The notes under the pieces are model-generated. The model saw only the letters and a program-made list of their open reading frames with translations, did not search any database and was not told the origin of the DNA. 7,461 bases of DNA from Burkholderiales bacterium (GTDB lineage: Bacteria > Pseudomonadota > Gammaproteobacteria > Burkholderiales > CAIKXV01), in NCBI GenBank assembly GCA_019751575.1, contig JAIENF010000317.1, forward strand, positions 1 through 7,461, written 5' to 3'. Below, in pieces: positions 1 to 6,955 of the stretch; the first letter of the stretch is position 1; every line of letters starts with the position of its first letter. A program made the position numbers and the translations under genes.

Positions 1-1
1 G

Positions 2-1228
2 GCGGCCGCCGATCCCATGCGCTGCGTCGCGCCCGCGCTGCCGGCGCTGCCGCGCTCCGGCCGCGTCCTGGTGATCGGCGCCGGCAAGGCGGCGGCATCG
101 ATGGCTCGCGCGGTCGAAGCCGCCTGGGCATCCGACCTCGACCGGATCGAGGGCATGGTGATCACGCGTTACGGCCATGCACTGCCGTGCAGGAAGATCG
201 AGGTCGTCGAGGCCGGACATCCGGTGCCGGATGCGGCCGGCGTGGCCGCGACGGCACGCCTGCTGGAACGCGTGTCCGGGCTCGCTGCGGGCGATCTCGT
301 GCTCTGCCTGATCTCGGGCGGCGGGTCCGCGCTCCTCGCCTGCCCGCCGCCATCGGTCCCGCTCGAGGACAAGCAGGCGCTGTCGCGCGCGCTGCTCGCT
401 TCCGGCGCGGACATCGGCGAGATGAACTGCGTGCGCAAGCACCTGTCGCGCATCAAGGGCGGCCGCCTCGCGCTGGCCTGCCATCCGGCGCGCCTGGTCA
501 CGCTCGCGATCTCGGACGTGCCGGGCGATGGCCTGGAGACGATCGCCTCGGGACCGACGGTCGCAGACACCACGACCGCCGCCGATGCACTGCGGGTGCT
601 CGCCAGGTACCGGCTGCACGAACCCGCCAGCGCGCTCGCCTTCCTGCGCACCGCAGGTGCCGAGACCCCGAAGCCCGGCGACCCACGGCTGGCGAACGCG
701 GTCACGCGGCTGGTCGCCCGCCCCCAGGATGCGCTGGAAGCCGCCGCAGCCGTCGCACGTGCCGCAGGATACGCGCCCCTGATCCTCGGCGATGCCATCG
801 AGGGCGAAGCGCGCGACGTGGCGCGCGTGCTGGGCGCGATGGCCATGCAGGTCGTGCGCCATGGCCAGCCGGTGCCGCCCCGCTGCGTGCTGCTGTCCGG
901 TGGCGAGACGACCGTGACCGTGCGCGGAAAGGGGCGTGGCGGGCGCAACGTCGAGTTCCTGCTGGCGCTCGCCGCGGTCCTGCGCGGGCAGGCCGGCGTG
1001 CATGCGATCGCGGCGGACACCGATGGCATCGACGGTGCCGGGCCGGCGGCCGGCGCGCTGATCGGACCGGACACCTGGCTGCGTGCAGGCCAGGCGGGCC
1101 TGGACCCGGCCGCGCTGCTCGCAGACAACGACGGCCACGCGTTCTTCGAGTGCCTCGGTGACGCGGTGGTGACCGGCCCCACCCATACCAACGTCAACGA
1201 CTTCCGCGCCATCCTGATCGATCCCTGA
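2..1228 (+). CDS. ttuD: Glycerate 2-kinase, MOFRL/DUF4147 family (5' end cut by window)
   Basis: Phosphorylates D-glycerate with ATP to 2-phosphoglycerate in the cytoplasm, feeding glyoxylate- or tartrate-derived carbon into lower glycolysis. Numbering from the Met at base 17, I see the early GAGKA motif (21-25), SGGGSALL (100-107), an NCVRKHLS stretch (137-144), ISDVPGD (165-171) and ASGPT (177-181). The C-terminal MOFRL part has LSGGETTVTV (293-302), GKGRGGRN (304-311) and a DTDGIDG segment (334-340), and ends with GPTHTNVND. Family members are usually about 420-440 residues with some 20-30 residues before GAGKA. The frame is open leftwards from base 2 (AAADP before the Met), so the Met at 17 is probably internal and the true start lies outside the window. 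Such genes are often mislabelled hydroxypyruvate reductase; gckA is another symbol in use. The family is clear; the substrate is inferred from family and from the glycolate genes downstream. Confidence 0.9.
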   Translation, partial: AAADPMRCVAPALPALPRSGRVLVIGAGKAAASMARAVEAAWASDLDRIEGMVITRYGHALPCRKIEVVEAGHPVPDAAGVAATARLLERVSGLAAGDLVLCLISGGGSALLACPPPSVPLEDKQALSRALLASGADIGEMNCVRKHLSRIKGGRLALACHPARLVTLAISDVPGDGLETIASGPTVADTTTAADALRVLARYRLHEPASALAFLRTAGAETPKPGDPRLANAVTRLVARPQDALEAAAAVARAAGYAPLILGDAIEGEARDVARVLGAMAMQVVRHGQPVPPRCVLLSGGETTVTVRGKGRGGRNVEFLLALAAVLRGQAGVHAIAADTDGIDGAGPAAGALIGPDTWLRAGQAGLDPAALLADNDGHAFFECLGDAVVTGPTHTNVNDFRAILIDP

Positions 1229-1308
1229 CCCGGTCGCACCGTCGGACCGTCGTCCCGGCGTGCGTTTCGCGCCAGCCCCCGGCCGGTACGCTGGCGGCTT
1301 ACCATACG

Positions 1309-1325
1309 CGCACACGACGTGTGCG
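1309..1325. promoter_or_regulatory. Perfect 17-bp odd-centred palindrome before glcD
   Basis: CGCACACG, a single A, then CGTGTGCG: eight complementary bases on each side of one central base. It lies in the 117-bp gap between the kinase stop and glcD, just after a weak -10-like TACCAT (1300-1305) and 7 nt before the glcD ribosome binding site. As DNA it could be an operator for a dimeric regulator of the glycolate operon. As RNA it would form a 7-bp stem with a 3-nt loop in the leader. The symmetry is directly visible; the function is inferred. No T-tract follows, so a terminator is unlikely. Confidence 0.45.
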
Positions 1326-1332
1326 AGACGAC

Positions 1333-1337
1333 GAGGA
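1333..1337 (+). promoter_or_regulatory. Ribosome binding site fixing the glcD start
   Basis: GAGGA stands 8 nt before the ATG at 1346. This favours that ATG over an in-frame GTG at 1319, which would lie inside the palindrome and has no comparable purine-rich stretch at the right distance. Confidence 0.7.
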
Positions 1338-1345
1338 CGGACGCG

Positions 1346-2824
1346 ATGGATACGTTTGCCGAAGCAGCGACCGGCCGCGATGCGCTGGTCTCGAGGCTGC
1401 GCGCGCTGCTGCCGGACGGTTCGGTCCTCGATACGGACGAGGCACAGCGGCCGTACGAGTGCGATGGCCTGACCCTGTTCCGGCAACTGCCGCTGGCCAC
1501 CGTCCTGCCGTCGACCGAAGCGCAGCTGGTATCGGTGATCCGCCTGTGCCGCGAGGCCGGCGTGCCGATCGTGCCGCGCGGTGCCGGCACCGGGCTGTCC
1601 GGCGGTGCCACGCCCCACGCCCACGGCGTGCTGCTGTCCACGGCGAAGATGAGCCGCATCCTGTCCATCGACCCGCTGGCCCGCACCGCGCGCGTGCAGC
1701 CGGGCGTGCGCAACCTCGCCATCTCGGAGGCCGCCGCGAAGCACGGCCTCTATTACGCGCCCGACCCGTCCAGCCAGATCGCCTGTTCCATCGGCGGCAA
1801 CGTCGCGGAGAACTCGGGCGGCGTGCACTGCCTGAAGTACGGACTGACCGTGCACAACGTGCTGCGCGTGCGCGCGGTGACCATCGACGGTGAAGTCGTC
1901 GAGTTCGGCAGCGGCGCGCTCGACAGCCCGGGGCTCGACCTGCTCGCCGTCCTGGTCGGCAGCGAAGGCATGCTGGCGGTGACCACCGAGGTGACGGTCA
2001 GGCTGATCCCGCGCCCGCAGCTCGCCCGCTGCATCATGGCGAGCTTCGGCGACGTCGGCGTCGCCGGCGACGCCGTGGCGAAGCTGATCGCCGCCGGCAT
2101 CATCCCGGCCGGCCTCGAGATGATGGACCAGCCGGCCACGCGCATGGTCGAGCCGTTCGCCAATGCCGGCTACGACCTCGATGCCGCGGCGATCCTGCTG
2201 TGCGAGGCCGACGGCACGCCGGAGGAAGTCGACGAAGAGATCGCCCGCATGTCCGAGGTGCTGCGCGCCGCCGGCGCGACCGGCCTTCGCGTGTCCGCCT
2301 CCGAAGCCGAACGCCTGCGCTTCTGGGCCGGCCGCAAGAATGCCTTCCCCGCAGCCGGCCGGGTATCGCCCGACTACTACTGCATGGATGGCACCATCCC
2401 GCGCCGGCGCCTGGGCGAGATGCTGCGCGCGATCCAGCAGATGGAGGTGAAGTACGACATGCGCTGCCCGAACGTGTTCCATGCGGGCGACGGCAACCTG
2501 CACCCGCTGATCCTGTTCGATGCCAACGATCCCTCGTCCCTGGCGCGCGCCGAGGCCTTCGGCGCGGACATCCTGGAACTGTGCGTGAAGCTCGGCGGCA
2601 CCGTCACCGGGGAGCACGGCGTGGGCATCGAGAAGATCAACCAGATGTGCGTGCAGTTCCCGGCCGACGAGCGCGAACAGTTCTTCGGCGTGAAGCGCGC
2701 GTTCGATCCGCACGGCCTGCTCAACCCGGACAAGTGCATCCCGACCCTGCACCGCTGCGCCGAGTACGGCCGGCTCAAGGTGCATGGCGGCGCGTTGCCG
2801 CATCCGGAACTGGAGCGCTTCTGA
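1346..2824 (+). CDS. glcD: Glycolate dehydrogenase FAD-binding subunit GlcD
   Basis: Catalytic flavoprotein subunit of the GlcDEF complex, which oxidises glycolate to glyoxylate (often D-lactate as well) and passes electrons through the iron-sulfur subunit to the respiratory chain. The product is 492 aa, close to the roughly 499 of E. coli GlcD. The N-terminal FAD-binding domain of the PCMH type shows RGAGTGLSGG (78-87), PDPSSQ (139-144) and SIGGNVAENSGG (148-159). The C-terminal FAD-oxidase domain shows FHAGDGNLHP (378-387), with the paired histidines usual at the active site, and GEHGVG (422-427). It closes with a FDPHGLLNPDK segment typical of the family. The start at 1346 is chosen for its GAGGA site. 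It is the first gene of glcDEF, with 2 nt between its stop and the glcE ATG. A D-lactate dehydrogenase role alone is less likely because glcE and glcF follow. Confidence 0.95.
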   Translation: MDTFAEAATGRDALVSRLRALLPDGSVLDTDEAQRPYECDGLTLFRQLPLATVLPSTEAQLVSVIRLCREAGVPIVPRGAGTGLSGGATPHAHGVLLSTAKMSRILSIDPLARTARVQPGVRNLAISEAAAKHGLYYAPDPSSQIACSIGGNVAENSGGVHCLKYGLTVHNVLRVRAVTIDGEVVEFGSGALDSPGLDLLAVLVGSEGMLAVTTEVTVRLIPRPQLARCIMASFGDVGVAGDAVAKLIAAGIIPAGLEMMDQPATRMVEPFANAGYDLDAAAILLCEADGTPEEVDEEIARMSEVLRAAGATGLRVSASEAERLRFWAGRKNAFPAAGRVSPDYYCMDGTIPRRRLGEMLRAIQQMEVKYDMRCPNVFHAGDGNLHPLILFDANDPSSLARAEAFGADILELCVKLGGTVTGEHGVGIEKINQMCVQFPADEREQFFGVKRAFDPHGLLNPDKCIPTLHRCAEYGRLKVHGGALPHPELERF

Positions 2825-2826
2825 GC

Positions 2827-3951
2827 ATGGCGACGGCGGACCGGGCAGAAGAACTCGTGGATCAGGTGCGCTCGGCCTTCGGGCGAGCACGGCGGTTGCG
2901 CATCCGCGGCGGCGGCACCAAGGACTGGTACGGCGAACCGCCTGCGGACGGCAGCGCGGAAACGACGCTCGACACGCGCATCCATACGGGCATCGTCGAG
3001 TACGACCCGAGCGAACTGGTGGTCACTGCCCGCTGCGGCACGCCGCTGGCGGAACTCGAGGCCGCGCTGGCGGCCAGCGGGCAGATGCTCGCCTGCGAGG
3101 CGCCGCACTTCGGCGCGCAGGCGACCGTCGGCGGCTGCATCGCCGCCGGGCTGTCCGGCCCGCGGCGCGCCACCTCGGGCAGCGTGCGCGACTTCGTGCT
3201 CGGCGCGAAGCTGATCAACGGGCGTGGCCAGCACCTGTCGTTCGGCGGGCAGGTCATCAAGAACGTCGCCGGCTACGACGTGAGCCGGCTGCTCGCAGGG
3301 TCGCTGGGCATCCTGGGCGTGATCACCGAGGTGTCGCTGAAGGTGGTGCCAGCGCCGGTGGCCGAGGCCACGCTGCGCTTCGATGGCGTCCCGGAGCAGG
3401 TGGCGCTCGAGCGCCTGAACCGCTGGGGCGGCCAGCCCCTGCCACTGTCGGCCTCCGCCTGGTCGGCCGGCACGCTGCACCTGCGCCTGTCCGGTGCCGC
3501 GGCGGCGGTCGATGCCGCACGGTCCGCCCTGGGCGGCGACAGGCTCGACCCGGTCGACGCGGCGGCGTTCTGGACCGCGCTGCGGGAACAGTCGGCGCCG
3601 TTCTTCGCCGGCGACGTGCCGCTGTGGCGACTGTCGTTGCCTTCGACCACGCCGCCGCTGACCGGCCTCGACACGTCGGCAGGCGCAGGGGCAGGCCTGG
3701 TCGAATGGGGCGGTGCACTGCGCTGGCTGCGTTCGGATGCACCCGCGGCCCTGCTGCGCGAAGCCGCGCGCTCGGCCGGCGGGCATGCGACCCTGTTCCG
3801 CCGCGGCCAAGGAAAGTCCGGGGCGCACGGCATGCCCGCCGGCTGTTTTGCACCGCTCGATCCGGCGCTCCTGCGCATCCACCAGCGCCTGAAGGCCGAA
3901 TTCGATCCGGCAGGCCTGTTCAACCACGGCCGCCTGTACCCGGGACTCTGA
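2827..3951 (+). CDS. glcE: Glycolate dehydrogenase FAD-binding subunit GlcE
   Basis: Second flavin-domain subunit of the GlcDEF complex, required for activity in E. coli but without the full C-terminal catalytic domain of GlcD. The product is 374 aa, slightly longer than the 350 of E. coli GlcE. Seen are RGGGTK (27-32), an ATVGGCIAAGLSGPRR stretch (99-114) and the strongly diagnostic VIKNVAGYD (143-151), followed by GSLGILGVITE (158-168). The C-terminus carries the FDPAGLFNHGRLYPG ending common in GlcE. The ATG at 2827 follows the glcD stop by 2 nt, with a GGAG at 2812-2815 inside the end of glcD, so translation is probably coupled. The middle region (about 180-330) is alanine- and leucine-rich and less conserved. 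The same frame is open leftwards into glcD, but the homologous protein begins at this ATG. Confidence 0.93.
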   Translation: MATADRAEELVDQVRSAFGRARRLRIRGGGTKDWYGEPPADGSAETTLDTRIHTGIVEYDPSELVVTARCGTPLAELEAALAASGQMLACEAPHFGAQATVGGCIAAGLSGPRRATSGSVRDFVLGAKLINGRGQHLSFGGQVIKNVAGYDVSRLLAGSLGILGVITEVSLKVVPAPVAEATLRFDGVPEQVALERLNRWGGQPLPLSASAWSAGTLHLRLSGAAAAVDAARSALGGDRLDPVDAAAFWTALREQSAPFFAGDVPLWRLSLPSTTPPLTGLDTSAGAGAGLVEWGGALRWLRSDAPAALLREAARSAGGHATLFRRGQGKSGAHGMPAGCFAPLDPALLRIHQRLKAEFDPAGLFNHGRLYPGL

Positions 3952-3952
3952 G

Positions 3953-5221
3953 ATGCAGACCTCGCTCGCCGCGTTCATCCGCGACACCGAAGAAGGCCGG
4001 GAGGCCGAGGCGATCCTGCGTGCCTGCGTGCATTGCGGGTTCTGCACCGCCACCTGCCCCACCTACCAGCTGGTCGGCGACGAGCTGGATGGCCCGCGCG
4101 GCCGCATCTACCTGATCAAGCAGGTCCTCGAAGGCGCGCCCGCGACGACGAAGACGCGCGACCATCTCGACCGCTGCCTCACCTGCCGCGCCTGCGAGAC
4201 CACCTGCCCCTCGGGGGTGCGCTACGGCCGGCTCGCCGACATCGGCCGCCACGTGGTCGAGACCCAGGTGCCACGCACCGGCGGCGACCGGCTGCTGCGC
4301 TGGGCACTGCGCACCGTGCTGCCGCGGCCGGCGCTGTTCGGCCCGCTGCTGTCCGCTGCCCGCGCCCTGAGGCCGGTGCTGCCGTCGACGCTCGCGCTCA
4401 AGGTGCCACCCTTGCGCGCGGCAGGCGCACGACCGGCACCGCGCCATGCGCGGCGCATGCTGGTGCTGGAAGGCTGCGTGCAACCCTCGATCGCCCCGGG
4501 GATCAATGCGGCCGCCACCCGGGTACTCGACCGCCTGGGCGTGTCGCTGGTCGTCGCCTCGAGCGCGGGCTGCTGTGGCGCGGTGACCCACCACCTGAAT
4601 GCGCACGAAGCGGCCCTGGACCAGATACGCCGGAACATCGACGCATGGTGGCCCTCGATCGAAGGCGGCGCCGAGGCGATCGTGACCACGGCCAGCGGCT
4701 GCGGCGCGATGGTGAAGGACTACGGCGCCCTGCTCGCGGGCGATCCCGCCTATGCCATGCGCGCGGCACGGGTGACCACGTTGTCGCGCGACCTGTCGGA
4801 AGTGGTCGCTGCGGAGCTGTCCCGGCCTGGCGCGGCGCGGCCGCCACGGCCCGCCCCCGGCCGCCGGGTCGCCTTCCATGCGCCGTGCACGCTGCAGCAT
4901 GCGTTGCGGCTGCGCGGGCAGGTCGAGTCCATGCTGGCCGAGCTCGGGCTGGAACCGACCGACGTACCGGACGCCCACCTGTGCTGCGGATCGGCCGGCA
5001 CCTATTCCATCCTGCAGCCGGAATTGTCCGGACAGTTGCTGGCGCAGAAGGTCGCGGCCCTCGAGTCCGGCGCCCCGCAGTCGATCCTGACCGCCAACAT
5101 CGGCTGCCTCGGCCACCTGCAGACCGGCTGCGACCTGCCGGTGGAACACTGGATCGAGGCCGTGGATCGCCTCTGGCCCGAGGCGGACGCGCCCCGCGGA
5201 CAAGGCCTTCCGGCGCAATGA
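3953..5221 (+). CDS. glcF: Glycolate dehydrogenase iron-sulfur subunit GlcF
   Basis: Electron-transfer subunit of GlcDEF, carrying electrons from the flavin subunits towards the quinone pool at the inner membrane face. The product is 422 aa, close to the roughly 407 of E. coli GlcF. Two [4Fe-4S] ferredoxin motifs sit at the N-terminus: Cys25-28-31-35 (CVHCGFCTATCP) and Cys75-78-81-85 (CLTCRACETTCP). Two cysteine-rich CCG domains follow: the first with GCVQP around Cys175 and CCG at 207-209, the second with HAPC (309-312), CCG at 344-346 and NIGC (382-385). No membrane segment is evident. The ATG begins 2 nt after the TGA of glcE (TGA-G-ATG); the GGGA at 3942-3945 is only a weak ribosome binding site, so coupling is likely. 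It is the last gene of the operon; no glcG or malate synthase gene follows. Confidence 0.95.
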   Translation: MQTSLAAFIRDTEEGREAEAILRACVHCGFCTATCPTYQLVGDELDGPRGRIYLIKQVLEGAPATTKTRDHLDRCLTCRACETTCPSGVRYGRLADIGRHVVETQVPRTGGDRLLRWALRTVLPRPALFGPLLSAARALRPVLPSTLALKVPPLRAAGARPAPRHARRMLVLEGCVQPSIAPGINAAATRVLDRLGVSLVVASSAGCCGAVTHHLNAHEAALDQIRRNIDAWWPSIEGGAEAIVTTASGCGAMVKDYGALLAGDPAYAMRAARVTTLSRDLSEVVAAELSRPGAARPPRPAPGRRVAFHAPCTLQHALRLRGQVESMLAELGLEPTDVPDAHLCCGSAGTYSILQPELSGQLLAQKVAALESGAPQSILTANIGCLGHLQTGCDLPVEHWIEAVDRLWPEADAPRGQGLPAQ

Positions 5222-5223
5222 CC

Positions 5224-5253
5224 GCCTGCCCGGCGCCACGGTGCCGGGCGGGC
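5224..5253. terminator. GC-rich hairpin between convergent glcF and queG
   Basis: Bases 5224-5236 pair with 5241-5253 around a 4-nt CACG loop: 13 pairs, two of them G-U in the + strand transcript. It lies 2 nt after the glcF stop and 17 nt beyond the queG stop at 5271, in the 49-bp gap where the two genes converge. That position suits a bidirectional transcript end. No clear U-tract follows on either strand, so it may be a weak or Rho-assisted terminator, or mainly a 3' end stabiliser. Confidence 0.5.
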
Positions 5254-5270
5254 AGCCTTCGTCGGCGGGA

Positions 5271-6383
5271 TCAGGATATCCGGGCGACGATCGCCCCGGC
5301 CTCGCCGTGCCGGGCCAGCGCCCATGCGGCATGCTCGCGCACCAGCGCCGACGGGCCGGCCGCCAGCCGCTGCAGCGCGCCCACGACCTCGGGCGTGGTC
5401 GGCGCATTGCCCAGCCCGACGGCGAGATTGCGCAGCCAGCGTTCATGGCCGATGCGGCGGATCGCGCTGCCGGCCATCCGCTCGTCGAACTGCGCCTCGG
5501 TCCATGCGGACAGCTCGACCAGCGACGCGCGGTCGAGCCCGTTGCGAACCGCGAATGCCTGGTCGGCCGCGGGCCTGGCATGGCGGTTCCACGGGCAGGC
5601 GAGCTGGCAGTCGTCGCAGCCATAGACCCGGTTGCCGATCGGGGCACGCAGCGGTTCCGGGATGGAGCCCTTCAGTTCGATCGTCAGGTAGGAAATGCAG
5701 CGCCGCGCATCGAGCCGGTACGGCCCGACGATCGCTCCGGTGGGGCACAGGTCGATGCAGCGCGTGCAGCTGCCACAGTACGCGCCGACCGGGGGATCCA
5801 CCGGCAACGGCAGGTCGGTGAGTATCTCGCCGAGGAAGAACCACGATCCGTGCTCGCGGTCGAGCAGGAGCGTGTGCTTGCCGCGCCAGCCCAGGCCTGC
5901 CGACGAGGCGAGTTCCACTTCCATCACCGGCGCGCTGTCGGTGAACACCCGGAAGCCATGCGGGCCGGCCGCGCCCGCGATGCGCGCGGCCAGCCGCGCC
6001 AGCCGGCCGCGCAGCACCTTGTGGTAATCGCGGCCCAGCGCATAGCGCGACACGTAGGCCAGCGATGGCTCGTCGAGCACCGCCCGTGCGTCCATCGCCT
6101 CTTCGGGCCAGTAATCCATGCGCACGCTGATCGACCGCACGACGCCGGGCACCAGCTTCTGCGGGTCGAGGCGGAGGGACGCATGGCGTGCCATATAATC
6201 CATCTCGCCGTGGAAGCCCTGCTCAAGCCATTCGATCAAGCGCGGTTTCGCCGCGGAGAGGTCCAGCGCTGCGATCGCGGCATGCTGGAAGCCGAGTTCG
6301 GCTGCCCAGCCGCGAATCGACCGCACCAGTGCGGCCGGATCCACATGCCTGCCCTCCGGGGCCACGGGAACTGCTCCTGCCAT
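5271..6383 (-). CDS. queG: Epoxyqueuosine reductase QueG
   Basis: Catalyses the last step of queuosine synthesis, reducing epoxyqueuosine at tRNA position 34 to queuosine in the cytoplasm, using cobalamin and two [4Fe-4S] clusters. The product is 370 aa, normal for the family. Visible features are the MDYM segment (61-64), YALGRDYHK (114-122), a TDSAPVME stretch (148-155) whose Asp149 matches the conserved catalytic aspartate position, and GWRGKHTLL (165-173). The double-cluster domain has CGSCTRCIDLCPTGA (203-217), Cys229, and CDDCQLACPW (256-265), giving all eight cluster cysteines. The last 90 or so residues are helical and HEAT-like. The start at 6383 has GAGG 9 nt upstream; an in-frame ATG at 6407 has none. 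It is convergent with glcF and divergent from tsaE, so it belongs to the housekeeping block and not to the glycolate operon. Confidence 0.95.
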   Translation of the reverse strand: MAGAVPVAPEGRHVDPAALVRSIRGWAAELGFQHAAIAALDLSAAKPRLIEWLEQGFHGEMDYMARHASLRLDPQKLVPGVVRSISVRMDYWPEEAMDARAVLDEPSLAYVSRYALGRDYHKVLRGRLARLAARIAGAAGPHGFRVFTDSAPVMEVELASSAGLGWRGKHTLLLDREHGSWFFLGEILTDLPLPVDPPVGAYCGSCTRCIDLCPTGAIVGPYRLDARRCISYLTIELKGSIPEPLRAPIGNRVYGCDDCQLACPWNRHARPAADQAFAVRNGLDRASLVELSAWTEAQFDERMAGSAIRRIGHERWLRNLAVGLGNAPTTPEVVGALQRLAAGPSALVREHAAWALARHGEAGAIVARIS

Positions 6384-6392
6384 CGAATGCAA

Positions 6393-6396
6393 CCTC
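6393..6396 (-). promoter_or_regulatory. Ribosome binding site fixing the queG start
   Basis: On the - strand GAGG stands 9 nt before the ATG at 6383. The alternative in-frame ATG at 6407 lacks a purine-rich site at a usable distance, so the shorter 370-residue protein is preferred. Confidence 0.6.
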
Positions 6397-6418
6397 GGCG
6401 ACACCATCCGTCCGGACG

Positions 6419-6436
6419 CCCAGTGCGCCCAGTGCG
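6419..6436 (+). repeat. Two tandem 9-bp units abutting the tsaE start codon
   Basis: CCCAGTGCG occurs twice without any gap (6419-6427 and 6428-6436), and the tsaE ATG follows at once. The units fill the place where a Shine-Dalgarno sequence would be expected, and none is seen. They lie in the 53-bp space between the divergent queG and tsaE starts. Two copies could be a pair of binding half-sites or simply a small slippage duplication; the sequence alone does not decide. Confidence 0.5.
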
Positions 6437-6955
6437 ATGACGACGACGTTAACACGCAGGCTGGCCGATGACGCCGCCACGTCCGCGCTCGGCGCGGCGA
6501 TCGCGCCACTGCTGGTGCCCGGCCTGTCGATCCACCTGTCCGGTCCGCTGGGGGCAGGCAAGACGACGCTGGTGCGTGCCTTGCTCCGTGCACTGGGCGA
6601 ACAGGGCCGGGTCAGAAGTCCGACATTCACCCTGGTCGAATCCTACAGCGCCGGTGGCCTGGCGCTGGCCCACCTCGACCTCTACCGGTTCGAGCACCCC
6701 GCGGAATGGGTGGAGTCCGGCTTCGACGAATACCTCGGCGGCGATACGGTGACGCTGGTCGAATGGCCCGAGCGTGCAGCGCTGCTGCTGCCCGCCCCCG
6801 ACCTGCGGATCGATCTTTCGATCGAGGGCGAGGCGCGGTGTGCGACCCTGGCTGCGTGCGGCCCGCGCGGCACTGCGCTGCTCGATGCGCTCGATGCTGG
6901 CGACGCCCTGGACGCAACCGGCGAGGACGTCGCCGGGACAGGCCGTTCCACATGA
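6437..6955 (+). CDS. tsaE: tRNA t6A37 threonylcarbamoyladenosine synthesis ATPase TsaE
   Basis: ATPase partner of TsaB and TsaD in forming N6-threonylcarbamoyladenosine at position 37 of ANN-decoding tRNAs; cytoplasmic and usually essential. The product is 172 aa, a little longer than the usual 150-160. It has the Walker A motif GPLGAGKTT (36-44), the SPTFTLVE segment (61-68), HLDLYR (79-84) and VEWPE (108-112), all hallmarks of the family. The first in-frame ATG is at 6437; the frame is open further upstream, but no ATG, GTG or TTG codon lies between queG's start and this ATG. The extra length is a C-terminal tail with LDALDAGDALDATGE, rich in Ala, Asp and Leu. Its stop overlaps the next gene's ATG (ATGA, 6952-6955), a coupling with a cell-wall amidase gene also known in E. 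coli (tsaE-amiB). Confidence 0.95.
   Translation: MTTTLTRRLADDAATSALGAAIAPLLVPGLSIHLSGPLGAGKTTLVRALLRALGEQGRVRSPTFTLVESYSAGGLALAHLDLYRFEHPAEWVESGFDEYLGGDTVTLVEWPERAALLLPAPDLRIDLSIEGEARCATLAACGPRGTALLDALDAGDALDATGEDVAGTGRST

Noticed and set aside
1231..1249. Inverted CGGTC/GACCG just after the kinase stop as a terminator
   Set aside because: Only five base pairs with a long loop and no U-tract; too weak to call.
1319..1345. Longer glcD start at the GTG at 1319
   Set aside because: It falls inside the palindrome and lacks a ribosome site, while the ATG at 1346 has GAGGA at 8 nt and gives a product of normal length.
169..1722. 517-codon open frame on the - strand opposite the glycerate kinase and glcD
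   Set aside because: Serine/arginine/alanine-rich shadow that crosses a real intergenic gap and the glcD start, with no domain signature.
2377..4062. 561-codon open frame on the - strand opposite glcD and glcE
   Set aside because: Antisense shadow of two well-recognised genes, with no recognisable motif and a Gln/Arg/Ala-rich composition.
3920..5647. 575-codon open frame on the - strand opposite glcF and part of queG
   Set aside because: It is antisense to glcF, whose iron-sulfur and CCG motifs are unmistakable, and runs into queG in a different frame. The translation is a low-complexity Arg/Ala/Gly-rich product, as expected from high GC.
6194..6199. Perfect TATAAT on the + strand about 240 bp before tsaE
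   Set aside because: It lies inside queG and is explained by the codons for the conserved MDYM segment. No -35-like hexamer stands 16-18 bp upstream, so a tsaE promoter here is not supported.
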